Origin: Delphinus delphis
Taxonomy: Eukaryota; Chordata; Mammalia; Artiodactyla; Delphinidae
Assembly: GCF_949987515.2 (NCBI RefSeq)
Contig: NC_082694.2
Coordinates: 11,897,958 to 11,961,957, forward strand
DNA: 64,000 nt
Direction: 5' to 3'
Below are positions 36,400 through 48,310 of this stretch, in pieces. Position 1 is the stretch's first letter. Each line of letters begins with the position of its first letter. The position numbers and the translations under genes were made by a program. The notes beneath the pieces are model-generated. The model saw only the letters and a list, made by a program, of their open reading frames with translations, had not been told where the DNA came from and made no database searches.

Positions 36400-36927
36400 T
36401 ACTGGTCAGGGTTCTCCAGAGAAACAGAACCTATAGGGTGTATATAGAGAGACTGATGTGTATAAGAGGAAACTGATGATAGGAACGGGCTCACGTGGTT
36501 ATGGAGGCCGAGAAGGTCCACCACCTGCCACATGCAAGCTGAGGACCAGGAAAGCTGATGGTGTCATTCAGTCTGAGTCCAAAGGCCTGAGAATGGGGGA
36601 GGCGGGATGATGGTGTAAGACCTGGTCTGAGTTCGAAAGCCCAAGACCTAGAAGCACTGATGTCCCAGGGCAGGAGAAGATGGATGTTTCAGCTCAAGCA
36701 GACAGTGAATTTGTCTTCCCTTAGCTTTTTTATTCTATTCAGGCTCTCAACAGATTGGAAGATGCCCACGGCATTGGTGAGGGTCCCTCTGCATCCCTCA
36801 GTCTACCATTCAAATGCTAACCTCTCCCAGAGACACCTTCACAGACATGCCCAGAGGTATTGCTTTACTGGTTATCTTAGCATCACTTAGACTAGTCAAG
36901 CGGACACGTAAAATTAACCATCACAGC
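36400..36927 (+). mobile_element. Ancient interspersed repeat, class unresolved
   Basis: It begins 'ggtcagggttctccagagaa' and ends 'acgtaaaattaaccatcaca', a pair of ends I recognise from a widespread mammalian repeat whose family name I cannot recall with certainty. It runs about 0.5 kb and is non-coding. Confidence 0.5.
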
Positions 36928-37423
36928 CATTTTGTATCACTGGAAACAGGAAATACCAGCTGGAGAACAAAAAAGATATAAGCGGGTTGCCTAAATACAA
37001 CACATTAATACATATAAATACAACATTCATCTTAAAAAAAATAAGTAAAACATTTGTAGTTTTAGTCCTCAATTTAACTCCTCAAAAAGTGTAAAGATAG
37101 TCTGTGCAGTAAAGAGCAGGTAGAAAATGACTGCCATTTCAATAAGCTTACATATGAAAATTCCATCCATGGCTCCAGTAATAATTTAAGGCCTCTTACA
37201 AAGAGCACAATCTTCTCTTTCCAAATGAAAAGACAAGACTAAGGTGGGTCAGAGATTTCATAGCCTCCTTGATAAAACAAAGTTAAAGACAACATAATTT
37301 AAAATCATCCTATCAACGTTATTGGATATAGTTCAGACTTGTGGTCACGGTACCGTTGAGAAAAAACAGCTACCAATGAGATTCTCTTCTTCATGGGCTA
37401 GTGGGGCTGGGATGGGGAGATAT
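36928..37423. other. Unassigned non-coding sequence
   Basis: AT-rich sequence with no recognised feature. It leads into an L1 3' end. Confidence 0.4.
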
Positions 37424-37973
37424 GAATGGATAAAGAAGATGTGGCGCATATATACAATGGAATATTATTCAGCCATAAAAAGAAACAAAATTGAGTTATT
37501 TGTAGTGAGGTGGACGAACCTAGAATCTGTCATGCAGAGTAAAGGAAGTCAGAAAGAGAAAAACAAATACCGTATGCTAACACATATATATGGAATCTAA
37601 AAAAAAAAAATGGTTCTGAAGAACCTAGGGGCAGGGCAGGAATAAAGACGCAGACGTAGAGAATGGGCTTAAGGACATGGGGAGGGGGAAGGATAAGTTG
37701 GGATGAACTTGAGAGAGTGGCATGGACATATGTACACTACCAAATGTAAAATAGATAGCTAGTGGGAAGCAGCCGCATAGCACAGGGAGATCAGCTCGGT
37801 GCTTTGTGACCACCTAGAGGGGTGGGATAGGGAGGGTGGGAGGGAGATGCAAGAGGGAGGGGATATGGGGATATAAGTATACGTATAGCTGATTCACTTT
37901 GTTATACAGCAGAAACTAATACAACAATGTAAGGCAATTATACTCCAATAAAGATGTTAAAAAAAAAAAAAAG
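37424..37973 (+). mobile_element. Younger LINE-1 3' end fragment
   Basis: It begins at the last codons of ORF2 (aatggataaagaagatgtgg, 'cagccataaaaagaaac') and runs through the 3'UTR to 'actccaataaagatg' plus poly(A). It is near-identical in layout to the 3' end of the 18821-20701 copy. No clear TSD was found: the left boundary may have been altered after insertion. Confidence 0.92.
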
Positions 37974-38554
37974 GTCATGTTTTGATTTTCCAGTCTCAGA
38001 CTGACAAAAGTATATACAGTAATGTTGTTTTTGGCTAAACCAAATGCCTCTTTGGTAAAATTAAAGTTGAAGGAATTATAAATAAGATCTAATATTGAAG
38101 GCTCTTGCAAGGAGGTAAAGAGAAGGAGGAAAGTTGTATCCCAGGCATCTTAGACCGTTTTCAGTGTGTGGAACCTAAAACTCTATGCAGTAGGCACTTA
38201 TGACATGTTTTTGATTGGGTAAAGGAGTCCTGCATCTCCAGTATGGAAACAAGGGTTTGATACTCAGCACACAGTAGGCACTCAATAAGTACTTCTTTCC
38301 TGGACGGTAAGCCTGAATAATCAGCCCTCGTCAGCTCTTCTTACGCCTGTGACCTCTCTCCTAAACTATGTTCTTCTAGTTGATTCTTCAGCCATGAGAA
38401 TCAGCTTACCTTATGTCATTAGGGCACAAGGAATGTGTCAGCCACTAGGGCTTAAGGAATTTGGCCCCTTTCTAAGACCACCACGAGAAAAAGAAGTTCA
38501 ATCTGCACACGTGGTGCCTCCTGGCCCAAATCTAAGGTTGTCCACTCTTGACAC
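37974..38554. other. Unassigned non-coding sequence
   Basis: No gene or repeat is confidently recognised. Confidence 0.4.
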
Positions 38555-39340
38555 TGTTACCGAACCAAACTTGGGTCCATTTGCCCGCACTCAGTAAAGC
38601 CAACGTACTGACACCAGGTTGTGGTGAAGGGAAATGAAGCAGTTATTGCCGGGCACCAAGCAGAGAGTTCAGGACAGCTAGTGCTCAAAACGCCAGGAAC
38701 CCCAATGGGTTTCAGCAAAGCATTTAGGGAGGGGCGTCCCGGGGTGTGTGATCAGCTCGTGCACAATTCTCTGATTGGTTGGTGGTGGGGTAACAGGGCG
38801 ATGTCACGGGGGTGAACATTGTCAACCCTTAGGTGCCAGTAGGTCTGGGGGGCTCCATGCTTATGATTATCAAGTAGTTCATTTCTTCCCTTGGGTGGTG
38901 GTTTTAGCGTCTGTAAAACAACTCAGGAATGTGCATCAGATACTATTATCAAGGTCCTTAAGGGAGGAGCTAAAGCAGAGGATATGGGGGAAGGGCCTGC
39001 CCGGGAAGGCCCCACTGGGTCCTGCTCGGTTACAACCCAAGACCCACCGAGGTTCTCAGGCACAATCACCTCCACCACGGGGGAGGGGCTGTCTGCTACG
39101 GTTTGGCTCAAGACCCTCTACTCTGGCTTAACTTGGACCTGCATAATCCTCTTGCTTTTTCTGAGGTTTAAACCGTCTTTCTTCTTCCTGGATTCCTTTT
39201 GGAGTTTGTTCAAGGAACATACAGTCACTGGGTTCCTTCCCTCCCTCACCTCCCTAACCATGTTTTTAAGCCACATCTGCATCTCCCGTCCCCAACCACT
39301 GACCCCTCTTCTAGATTCACTGTCATCATAGCAACAACAC
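38555..39340. mobile_element. Probable solo LTR of an endogenous retrovirus
   Basis: The segment opens TGTTAC at 38555 and carries 'gatcagctcgtgcacaattc', 'tctgattggttggtggtgg' (inverted CCAAT words) and 'ctgtaaaacaactcaggaat'. I associate these phrases with a cetartiodactyl ERV LTR. No gag, pol or env sequence adjoins it, so it would be a solo LTR. The right end near 39340 and the orientation are uncertain, and the identification is from memory. Confidence 0.42.
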
Positions 39341-39676
39341 TATAGCCCAGATGTCAGCAGTTCCCTATCCGCTGGATCCTGCATTCATAGGGTCAGTCTG
39401 TTTTTCATCCCAAGCCTAACTCAACACAACTCAAACTCTTCGAGATAAACAAAAGAGTCCACTTTTCCACAACTCTTAGTGAAAAGCATAGACTTGACAG
39501 ACGATGTTGAGTAGCCCAAGGAAGAGATTAACCCCACATATTTCAAAGCCCACAAAATTCCCTATTAAATAAATTTCTTCTTTCCCAAAGTTATTTCTCT
39601 TTTGAGATCTCATCCCTGATGCTCCTCCTTCTGGAATCCCCATCCTTTCCCAGGAGCACCAAGTCCTTCCTCTCTC

Positions 39677-39884
39677 TTTTTTTTTTTTTTTTGCGGTACG
39701 CAGGCCTCTCACTGTTGTGGCCTCTCCCACTGTGGAGCACAGGCTCCGGACGCGCAGGCTCAGCGGCCATGGCTCATGGGCCCAGCCGCTCCGCGGCATG
39801 TGGGGTCTTCCCGGACCGGGGCACGAACCCGTGTCCCCTGCATCAGCAGGCGGACTCTCAACCACAGCGCCACCAGGGAAGCCC
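39677..39884 (-). mobile_element. CHR-2-type tRNA-derived SINE
   Basis: This minus-strand copy has its poly(T) tail at 39677-39692 and its head adjoining 39884. No obvious target duplication could be matched in the flanks, unlike most siblings. Confidence 0.92.
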
Positions 39885-41657
39885 TAAGACAACATCTTGA
39901 ACAGTAGAAAATTGAGTCCTTAATGAACATGGATCCCAAGGGCTGCAGGGGCGATGGGTGGCTGCTTTCATAGGAAGAAGGAAGACTTATCATTGCTGAC
40001 TCTTGTGTCTTTTGAATTTTGAACCATCAGACTGCATTCGCTTTTTTAGAAAATTGAGATATAATTCACTTGTCATAAAATTCACCCTTTAAAGTGTACA
40101 ATTCAGTGGCTTTTAGTGTATTCACAAGGCTGTGCAACCATCCCCACTATCTCATTCTGGAACATTTGCATAACCCCCCAGAGAAAGCCGGTACGATTAA
40201 CAGTTATTCCCCATCTCCTTCTCCTTCAGCTCCTGACAGCCATTAATCTACTTCCTGTCTCTATGGATTTGCCTGTCTAAGCATTTCATTTAAATGGAAC
40301 CATAAATTATATGGACTTTTGAGACCAGCTTCTTTCTCTTAGCATAATGTTTTCAAGGTTCATCTATGTTTTAGCGTGCATTGGTACTTCATTCCTTTCT
40401 ATAGCTGAATAATGTCCTGATATTGTGTTTCTTCATTTATCAGTTGATGGACATTATCATAAAGAATGCTGCTACGAACATCCATGCACAAGTGTTTGTG
40501 TGAACATGTTTTCAGTTCGCTTATATATGTAAGAGTGGAATCGCTGGGTCATACGGTAAATCTGTGCTTAACATTTTGAGGAACTGCCAAACTCTTTTTC
40601 ACGGTGGCTGCACTAGTTTTTCATTCCCACCAGCAATATATTGAGGGATCAAATGTCTTCACATCCTCAACAATACTTGGGTTTATCTTGCTTTTTTTAA
40701 TTTTAATCATCCTACTGAGTGTGAAGTGGCATTTTATTGGGGTTTTTACTTGCATTTATCTAATGACTAACGATGTTGAGCATCTTTTCATTTGCTTATT
40801 GACTATTTGTATATCTTTTTCAAAGAAATGTCTATTCAGATCTCTCATCCATCTTCTAACTGGGGTATTTATCTTTTCACTGTTGAGCTGTAATAATTTT
40901 TTTATGTATTCTAGATACTCAACTCTTGTCAGATGTATGCTTTGCAAGTATTTCTCCCGTTCTGTGCGTTGGCTTTTCACTTTCTTGATGGCGTCCTTGA
41001 GACACAACAGTTTTTAGTTTTCATGATGTTAACTATATCTATTTTTAATTTAGATGCTTATGCTTCTGATAGCCTATCTAAGAAATCATTGCCTAATCCA
41101 AAGTCACAAAGACTTATGTTTTCTTCTAAAAGTTTTAGCTGTTACATTAGGTCTTTGATTCACTTGAAGTTGATTTTTTGCATGGTGTGAGTATGAAGTC
41201 TAATTACATTCTTCTGCAGGTGGATATCTAGTTGTCTCAGCATCATTTGTTGAAAAGACTATGATTTTCCCATTGAATTGTCTTGGAACTCTTCTTGAAT
41301 ATCAATTGACCATAAATATATGGGTTTATTTCTAGACTATCAATTCTATTCCATTGTTCTATGTATCTCTCCTTATGCCAATACCATGCGGTCTTGATTA
41401 CTGTAGCTTTGTAAAAGTTTTCAAATCTGCAAGTGTGAATCATTTAACCATGTTCTTCTTTTAAAGATTATTTGGCTATTCTGGGTCCCTTATATTTCCA
41501 CGTGAATTTTAGGGTTAGTTTATTGATTTCTCCTAAAAGGAGGTTGAATTTTGGTAGGCATTGTGTTGAATCTGGTGGTCAGTTTGGAGAGCATGGCCAT
41601 CATAACAATATTACATTTTACAATCCACAAACAAGAAATGTCTTTCCATTTATTTAG

Positions 41658-41875
41658 TTTTTTTCTTTTTTCGGGGGGTGGTGGTGGTACACGGGCCTCT
41701 CACTGTTGTGGCCTCTCCCACTGTGGAGCACAGGCTCCGGACGCGCAGGCTCAGCGGCCATGGCTCACGGGCCCAGCCGCTCCGCGGCATGTGGGATCTT
41801 CCCGGACCGGGGCACGAACCTGTGTCCCCTGCATCGGCAGGCAGACTCTCAACCGCTGTGCCACCAGGGAAGCCC
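41658..41875 (-). mobile_element. CHR-2-type tRNA-derived SINE
   Basis: This minus-strand copy is nested in the old L1. The tail is interrupted by a G-rich run ('cggggggtggtggtgg'). The short duplication tatttag lies at about 41651-41657 and 41876-41882. Confidence 0.92.
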
Positions 41876-42825
41876 TATTTAGGTTATCTTTAATTTTTTC
41901 AACAATGTTTTGCAGTTTACAGCATATAAAGTTTTGTACCCCTTTGATTAAATTAATTCCTAAGTATTTTATTCTTTGTGACGCTGTTATAAATGGAATT
42001 ATTTTCTTAATTTAACTTTTGGATTACTCCTTACTAGTGTATAAAAATTCAATGGATTTTTTTTTTAAATACTGATTTTGTATCTAGCAACCTTGCTAAA
42101 CTCCTTTATTAATTCTAATAGTTTTTTAGCGGGTCCCTTGGGATTTTCTACATACAAGATCAGAGATAGATTTACTTCTTTGTTTCCAATCTGGATGACT
42201 TCTATTTCTTTTTCTTGCATAAATGCCCCTGCTAGAAACTTCAGTACAAAGTTGAATAGAAATAGTGAGAATGGATATTTTTGTCTTATTCCTGATCTTA
42301 GACAGAAAGCTTTTGGTCTTTCATCATTAACTATGATGTTAGTTGTTATTATTCTTTTTTTTTTAGGGATTCCCTTGGGGATTATACTTATCACCTTAAT
42401 TTATGACAATCTAGTTTATATTAATACCACTTTAACAATACTAAATGGCTCAATAGTATGTAAAACTCCGCTCCTACATTGCTTCATTTCCCGCCCCCCT
42501 CTTTTGTTCTGTATTGTACAAAATGCATCTTTATATTTTGTATATCCATCAATAGACATTTATTATTATGGCTTTATGCAGTTGTCTCAAATCAAATAGG
42601 AGAGGAAAAAAGAATTACAAACAAAAAGTACATCTGTACTCTCTTTTGCATTACCTATGTAGTTACCTTTACTGGTCCTCTTCAGTTATTTTTGTGTGGA
42701 TTCAAGCTGCTGTTCTTTCATTTCAGCCTGAAGGACTCTTCAGTATTTCCTACAGGAACAGGTCTGTCAACGAGAAATGCTCTCAGTTTTTATCTAGGAA
42801 TGCCTTAATTTCTTCTTCATTCTTT

Positions 42826-43040
42826 TTTTTTTTTTTTTTTTTTTTTTTGGTGGTACGCGGGTTTCTCACTGCTGTGCCTCTCCCGTTGAGGAGCACAGGC
42901 TCCGGACGCGCAGGCTCAGCGGCCATGGCTCACGGGCCCAGCCGCTCCGCGGCATGTGGGATCTTCCCGGACCGGGACACGAACCCGTGTCCCCTGCGTC
43001 GGCAGGCGGGCTCTCAACCACTGCGCCATCAGGGAAGCCC
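42826..43040 (-). mobile_element. CHR-2-type tRNA-derived SINE
   Basis: This minus-strand copy has a long poly(T) tail. The perfect 13-bp duplication ttcttcattcttt lies at 42813-42825 and 43041-43053. It is nested in the ORF1 side of the old L1. Confidence 0.95.
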
Positions 43041-44000
43041 TTCTTCATTCTTTAATGACTGTTTTTCTGGATATAGAATTCTTGGTTGATCATCTTTTTC
43101 TCGCAGCACTTTTCATATATCATTCCACCACCTCCTGGTTTCCATGGATTCTGAAGAGAAAACAGCTCAGTCTTACTGAGGATCCCTTGTGTGTGACAAG
43201 TCAAGGTTGTGTCTTTGTCTTTGACTTTTGAGATTTTGATAATGATGCGTCTAGGTGTGGATATATTTTAGTGTGTCCTACTTGGAATCCATTGAGCCTC
43301 TTGGACGTGTAGTTTAATGTTTTTCATAAAATTTGGAAAGTTTACAGACATTATTTCTTCAACTTTTCTTTTTTTCTGCCACTTTCTCTTTTTCTGCTCC
43401 TCTGGGACTCCCCATTATGTGTATGTTGGTATGCTTGATGGTGTCCCACAGGTCTCTGAGGTTCTGGATAATCTCAATTGACCCCTCTTCAAGTTTACTG
43501 AATCTTTCTTCCTCCTGGTCAGATCCATTGTTGAGCCCTTCTAGTGAATTTTCAGTTATTGTACTTTTCAACTCCATAATTTCTATTTGATTGTTTTTAG
43601 AAAATGATTTCTATCTCTTTATTGATACTTTCTATTAAGTGAGACACTATTCTCCTACTTTCCTTTAGTTCTTTAGACATGATTTCCTTTAGCTCTTTGA
43701 GCTAAATTTAAAGACTTTGTCTAGGAAGTCCTATGTTTGTGCTTCCTCAAGGACAGTGTCTGTTGATTACATGTTCCCTTTTTATGGACCATACTTTCTT
43801 ATTTCTTTCTATGTCTTGTAATTTTTTATTAAAACCCGGACATTTTAAATAACATAATGTGGCAACTCTGGAAATCGGAGTCTCTCCTCCACTTCCCTGG
43901 TTTTGTTGTTGTTGCTGTTTATTGTTGGTGTTTGGTTGTTTAGTGACTTTTCTGATGTAATTCTGTAAAGTCTGCATTCTTTGTCCTGTGTAGCTACTGA

Positions 44001-44519
44001 AGTCTCTGCTTGGTTAAGTTAATGGTCAGCTAATGACAGGACTGAGATTTCCTTAAAGGTCTGAGGGCCCTCTAGATTCCCCAGAATATGACAGAGCTTT
44101 TCATATTATTCCTATTCCCCAGTTTTTACTTTAAGCATTTTGGTTAGCCTCTTGTTTGTCCCAGCTATTATCCACTCCCTCAAACATCCATGAAGTTGAA
44201 CAATTACCTCTAAATGTTTTTAACAAATGCACTAGAGGAAATGGCTTTTCTACTGGGGAAACTCCAAATCAGATTAAACAAGGACAGAGTTGCAAGTGAG
44301 GTCTTCCAGAGAACCACCAGACTGGTTTTTCTCATGATGGAAGCTGTTGGCTTTCAAGGTTACCATGGAGCTGGAGAGAGAGAGTGATGGGCGTGGGACA
44401 GGTTAAAATGCTGTAAAACTCACTGTTTTGTGTTGCTTGCGTAAATATTCCCTGGATAGCTGCTAGCATTTGGTTAATTTCCAGAGTTCTGAAAAAGTTG
44501 ACTCTATTTTTATCATTGT
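44001..44519. other. Unassigned, possibly L1 5'UTR remnant
   Basis: This follows the L1 ORF1 region and may be its 5'UTR, but I see no firm landmark. No gene is present. Confidence 0.35.
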
Positions 44520-44714
44520 TTTTATTTTTTATTTATTTTATTTATTTATTTTTGGCTGCATCGTGTCTTAGCTGTGACACATGGGATCTTCACTGCGGCT
44601 TGCAGGATCTTTAGTTGCGACATGCAGGATCTAGTTCCCTGACCAGGGATCGAACCTGGGCCCCCCTGCACTGGGAGTGTGGAGTCTTAACCACTGGACC
44701 ACCAGGGAAGTCCC
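44520..44714 (-). mobile_element. tRNA-derived SINE, older cetartiodactyl type
   Basis: Antisense copy: a (TTTA)n tail, 'ggctgcatcgtgtcttagct', repeated 'aggatcttcact/aggatctttagt' phrases, a B-box in reverse ('gggatcgaacctggg') and a head ending 'accaccagggaagtccc'. It differs from the CHR-2 copies by its TCCAGTGG head and its body. Confidence 0.88.
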
Positions 44715-45117
44715 TTGCATTAATTATTAATTAATTGTTTCACATCAATTTTAACCAATTCATTTGGAGTATGTCACCCATACATATTTTTATTAAACTA
44801 AATAAAAGCTAATGAGGTTTCTGACTAAAGAAAGAAAGGAAGCCAAAGAAAGAAACATGGCGATAAGCTGTGCCACATTCTTAGGGTTAAAGTCACGTTT
44901 TCTAGTAGGCGTTTTGTTAAATGTGGTATTTCAAACATACATGCAAATGAGCCTAGCCTCAACCTTTGTCATTTGGTGGCCCGTTTTCTATATCACCCTT
45001 GTATCTGTGTCACCACCTACTTCACACCCCATTCCTGTATTATCTTGAAACAAATTTCAGTACTTAGATAACTTTGTTTGTAAAACATTCAGTGTCTATC
45101 TCCAGAAGATAAGAGTT
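44715..45117. other. Unassigned non-coding sequence
   Basis: AT-rich sequence. 45025-45110 faintly resembles an old L1 3' region but is not placed. No gene is present. Confidence 0.35.
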
Positions 45118-46610
45118 CTTTTTTTTTTTTTTTGGCAACAACTTTATCAAAGTATAATTGCCACTTAATAAACCTTATATAATTAAATTGTATATTTGAG
45201 TAGTTTGGACATATTTATACATCTCTGAAACTGTCATTCCAATTAAGATAATGAACATATACATCACCCCCAAAAGTTTCCTTCTGCCACTTTGCAGTTC
45301 CTGCAGCCTTCCAACTCCCTCTCCCCCAAGAGGCAACTACCAATCTTTCTGTTACTATAGATTAGTTGCATTTTTCTACCATTTTATATAACTAGAATCA
45401 TAGTATGTACTTGTGTTTGCCTTTTTTCTCTTATTCAGCATAATTATTTTGATATTCAATCATGCTTTTGTGTACATGAATCTTTTCTTCCTTTTTATTG
45501 TTGAGTAACATTCTATTGGATGGATATGTTACAAGTTGTTAATCTGTTCATTTGCTGGGGTCCTCTTGTGCTACTTTCCATGTTTTATCATGTTTTATAA
45601 ACTTTTTTTTAATAAATGTTTTTATAAATGTTTTATAATGTTTATGTTCATAATGTTTTATGAACATTGGGGTGCAAATCTTTGTGTGAATATATTCTTT
45701 CTTTCTGTGTAATAACAAGGGGTGGAATGGCTGAGTCATATGGTAGATATATTTTTAGCTTTCTAAAAAAACTGACAAAATGCTCTTCAGAGTGGTCATA
45801 CTATTTTCCATTCCCACCAGCAGTGAACGAGTGTTCCAGTTGCTTCACACCCTTGCCAACATTTGGGATGGTCAGTCTTTTTCATTTTATTCACTCACGT
45901 GGGTTAGTCTCATTTTGGTTGTAATTTGCATTTCCCTAAGGACTAACAATGTCGAGCCTCTTTTCATGTGCTACATTCCAATTCTGTGCATTCTTTGGTG
46001 AAGTTTTCTTTCAGATCTTTTGCCCACTCAAAAAATTACGTTGTTTGTCTTCTTATAAAGAACTTATTTATAAATTCTAGTACAAGACCTTTGTCATGTA
46101 TATGTTTTGCAAATATTTTCAGTCTGTGGCTTTCCTTTTCATTTTCTTAAGTGTCTTTTGAAGAGCAAAAGCTTATTTTTTATTTTGATAAGATCCAGTC
46201 AATAGATTATTTCTTTTATGATTTGCATTTTATTTGTTGAATTTAACAAATTGGTGCCAAACCAAGGTCACTAAGATGTTCTCGTATGTTTTCTTCTAAG
46301 AGTTCTATAGTCTTACCTCTTACATTTAGGTCTATGATCTATTTTGAGTTGACGCTGTATAATGTGAAGGATTTTTTTTTTTTTGTATATGGCTGCCCAT
46401 GTTTTCCTAGCACCATTCGTTGAAGATTCCATTTCTATACTGAATTTCCTTGGTCCCTTGTCAGAAAAAAAATCGACCATGTACATGTGGGTCTACTTCT
46501 GTACTCCTAAGTCTGTCCCACTGATCTATATGTCTATCTTGACACCAACCCCACGGATTATTTTAACTTTATAATAAGCTATGGCAATCATAAAGTAAAT
46601 TATCAAGTTT
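45118..46610 (-). mobile_element. L1M-type LINE-1, 3'UTR and ORF2 C-terminal part
   Basis: A T-rich start is followed by 'aaagtataattgccactta', 'catcacccccaaaagtttcc', 'ttctcttattcagcataatt', 'cattcccaccagcagtgaac' and 'tttgcccactcaaaaaatt', the antisense old-L1 order from tail to ORF2. It is truncated near 46610. No open ORF2 remains. Confidence 0.82.
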
Positions 46611-47056
46611 TATCATAAGCTTTATGAGAGGATGTAGGGCTCGAGAGGTTCCTGGGCTGCTCCAGTGTGCCTGTCCCCATAGCCTGGAGGGTCTTGTGCC
46701 CCTTTAGGCAGTGAGGCTGGAGTGAGGGGAAGCTTTGAGGTCCTCTCCTGCCCTGGCACAGATAAGAAGAGAGACAGGGACTCTGACTCAGGGGTCCAGT
46801 CCAGGCTGTACCACCCAGCGTGACCAGTTAGGCTAATTCTTTAGAGGGAAAGACCAGATGTGATGAAAAGTGACTGATGAAAAGCACCAAAGAGGCAGGT
46901 GTCATTTCCTCCAGACAAAGAAGACAAGGAAGACAGCAGCACAGCAGCTTAGGAAAACCAGCCACTGGTAGGTTCAGCGAAGAGCGTGGCTATAGAATTC
47001 AGGAGACCCAAATATTCTCCTTTTCATCCCTGTCTCTCTACTAAAAAAAAATAAGA
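46611..47056. other. Unassigned non-coding sequence
   Basis: GC-richer unique-looking sequence with no recognised feature. Confidence 0.4.
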
Positions 47057-47070
47057 AGAATAAAATCCCT

Positions 47071-47284
47071 GGGCTTCCCTGGTGGCGCAGTGGCTGAGAG
47101 TCCGCCTGCCGATGCAGGGGACGCGGGTTCGTGCCCCGGTCCGGGAAGATCCCACATGCCGCGGAGCGGCTGGGTCCGTGAGCCATGGCCGCTGAGCCTG
47201 TGCGTCCGGAGCCTGTGCTCCGCAACGGGAGAGGCCACAACCGTGAGAGGCCCGTGTACCGCAAAAAAAAAAAAAAAAAAAAAA
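47071..47284 (+). mobile_element. CHR-2-type tRNA-derived SINE
   Basis: A clean sense copy: head GGGCTTCCCTGGTGGCGCAG, B-box-like GGTTCGTGCCCC and a poly(A) tail of about 23. The perfect 14-bp duplication agaataaaatccct lies at 47057-47070 and 47285-47298. It looks like one of the youngest insertions in the window. Confidence 0.97.
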
Positions 47285-47298
47285 AGAATAAAATCCCT

Positions 47299-48310
47299 AC
47301 CACGGTTTTGGGTGTTGCAAGAAGGGGCACGTTTGAATTATACTGAGGAGAAACCTTCAGCTTCTGGCAAAGGACTTGTCATAGGGCTCGGGTGAGAGGC
47401 CATGCCTGGCTTGGGAGGCACACACACCAGGGCGGGTGCCTGGAGGCCACACTGGGCTTCAGGAAGACCCCGAAGGAGACTCAAAGCCCATAATCACAGG
47501 ATGAACAGAGACGCCCCCCCGGGGAATCAGAGGCGTGGACACTGTTAGAGGGCCCGGATGAGGTTGTGGTTGGCTCCGGGGAGGACAGAGGGAAGATGCT
47601 CCTGAAAAGACACCAGAGCCATGAACGGACTAGGAGATAGGCGCTGCTTCTCCTACTCTTGGGAAGTTCTGGCCTATGGTCTGCTTGGCTTATAAAGCCC
47701 AGGACGCCCAGGACCTCATCACTACATGTGTTGGGACAGAACTGGAACTAGAGTGCCTCTCTGTCCCCGTGAAGTGATCTCTGGGAACCCGGAGTCCCCA
47801 GTCAAGCTGAGACAACCCAGCGCAACCGAGATGCCCCGCACCATGTCTCCAGCTATGCCTGAACCATTTTGGGGGCAAAAGCATTAAGACAATCTTGCAG
47901 AGTTGGCCACTGCTGGCCACAAGAAGGGACACGGGGGGGTGGGGGGTTCAACTTCCTCAACTCTCCCTGTTAAACAACAAAATTTTTACAGTTTTCAAGG
48001 AGATAGATCTTAGCCTGCTTTTCCCTTTTCGTTTTAGCCAAAATTACCCTTGACAAAGTTTCGTGTAAAACAGCAAAGAGTTAAGAATTCTTTACTTTGA
48101 GAAAATCTTGTAAAAGTAATGCCCTAAGGGTGTTCCCCAAACTCACATTTCCGGGCACAGACAGCTTTGGGCCAGTGCATCCCAGCTTTGGAGTGTGGGC
48201 TCACATTCCAGGAGTTGCCCTGTGCAAGGGTGATCCGTGGTGCAATGCATTAGGAACTGTTGCGCACTGTGTCCCCTTTGGAAGATTCACAAAGCAATCA
48301 ACATATCAAA
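47299..48310. other. Unique-looking non-coding sequence
   Basis: No gene or repeat is recognised. A G-rich run (ggggggtggggggttc) lies near 47933-47949. Confidence 0.4.

Larger units (their letters stand above)
40045..44000 (-). mobile_element. L1M-type LINE-1 spanning 3'UTR to ORF1, internally deleted
   Basis: The antisense 3'UTR ('aaattgagatataattcac', 'gtgcaaccatccccactat') is followed by ORF2 C-terminal to RT sequence (40400-42400), a jump to the ORF2 start near 42560, then ORF1 (43050-43980). The RT-to-endonuclease part of ORF2, roughly 1.5 kb, seems missing. A remnant frame at 42065-42394 reads NKEVNLSLILYVENPK, with FADDM lost between SL and IL. Two SINEs are nested at 41658 and 42826. 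It is non-functional. Confidence 0.8.
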
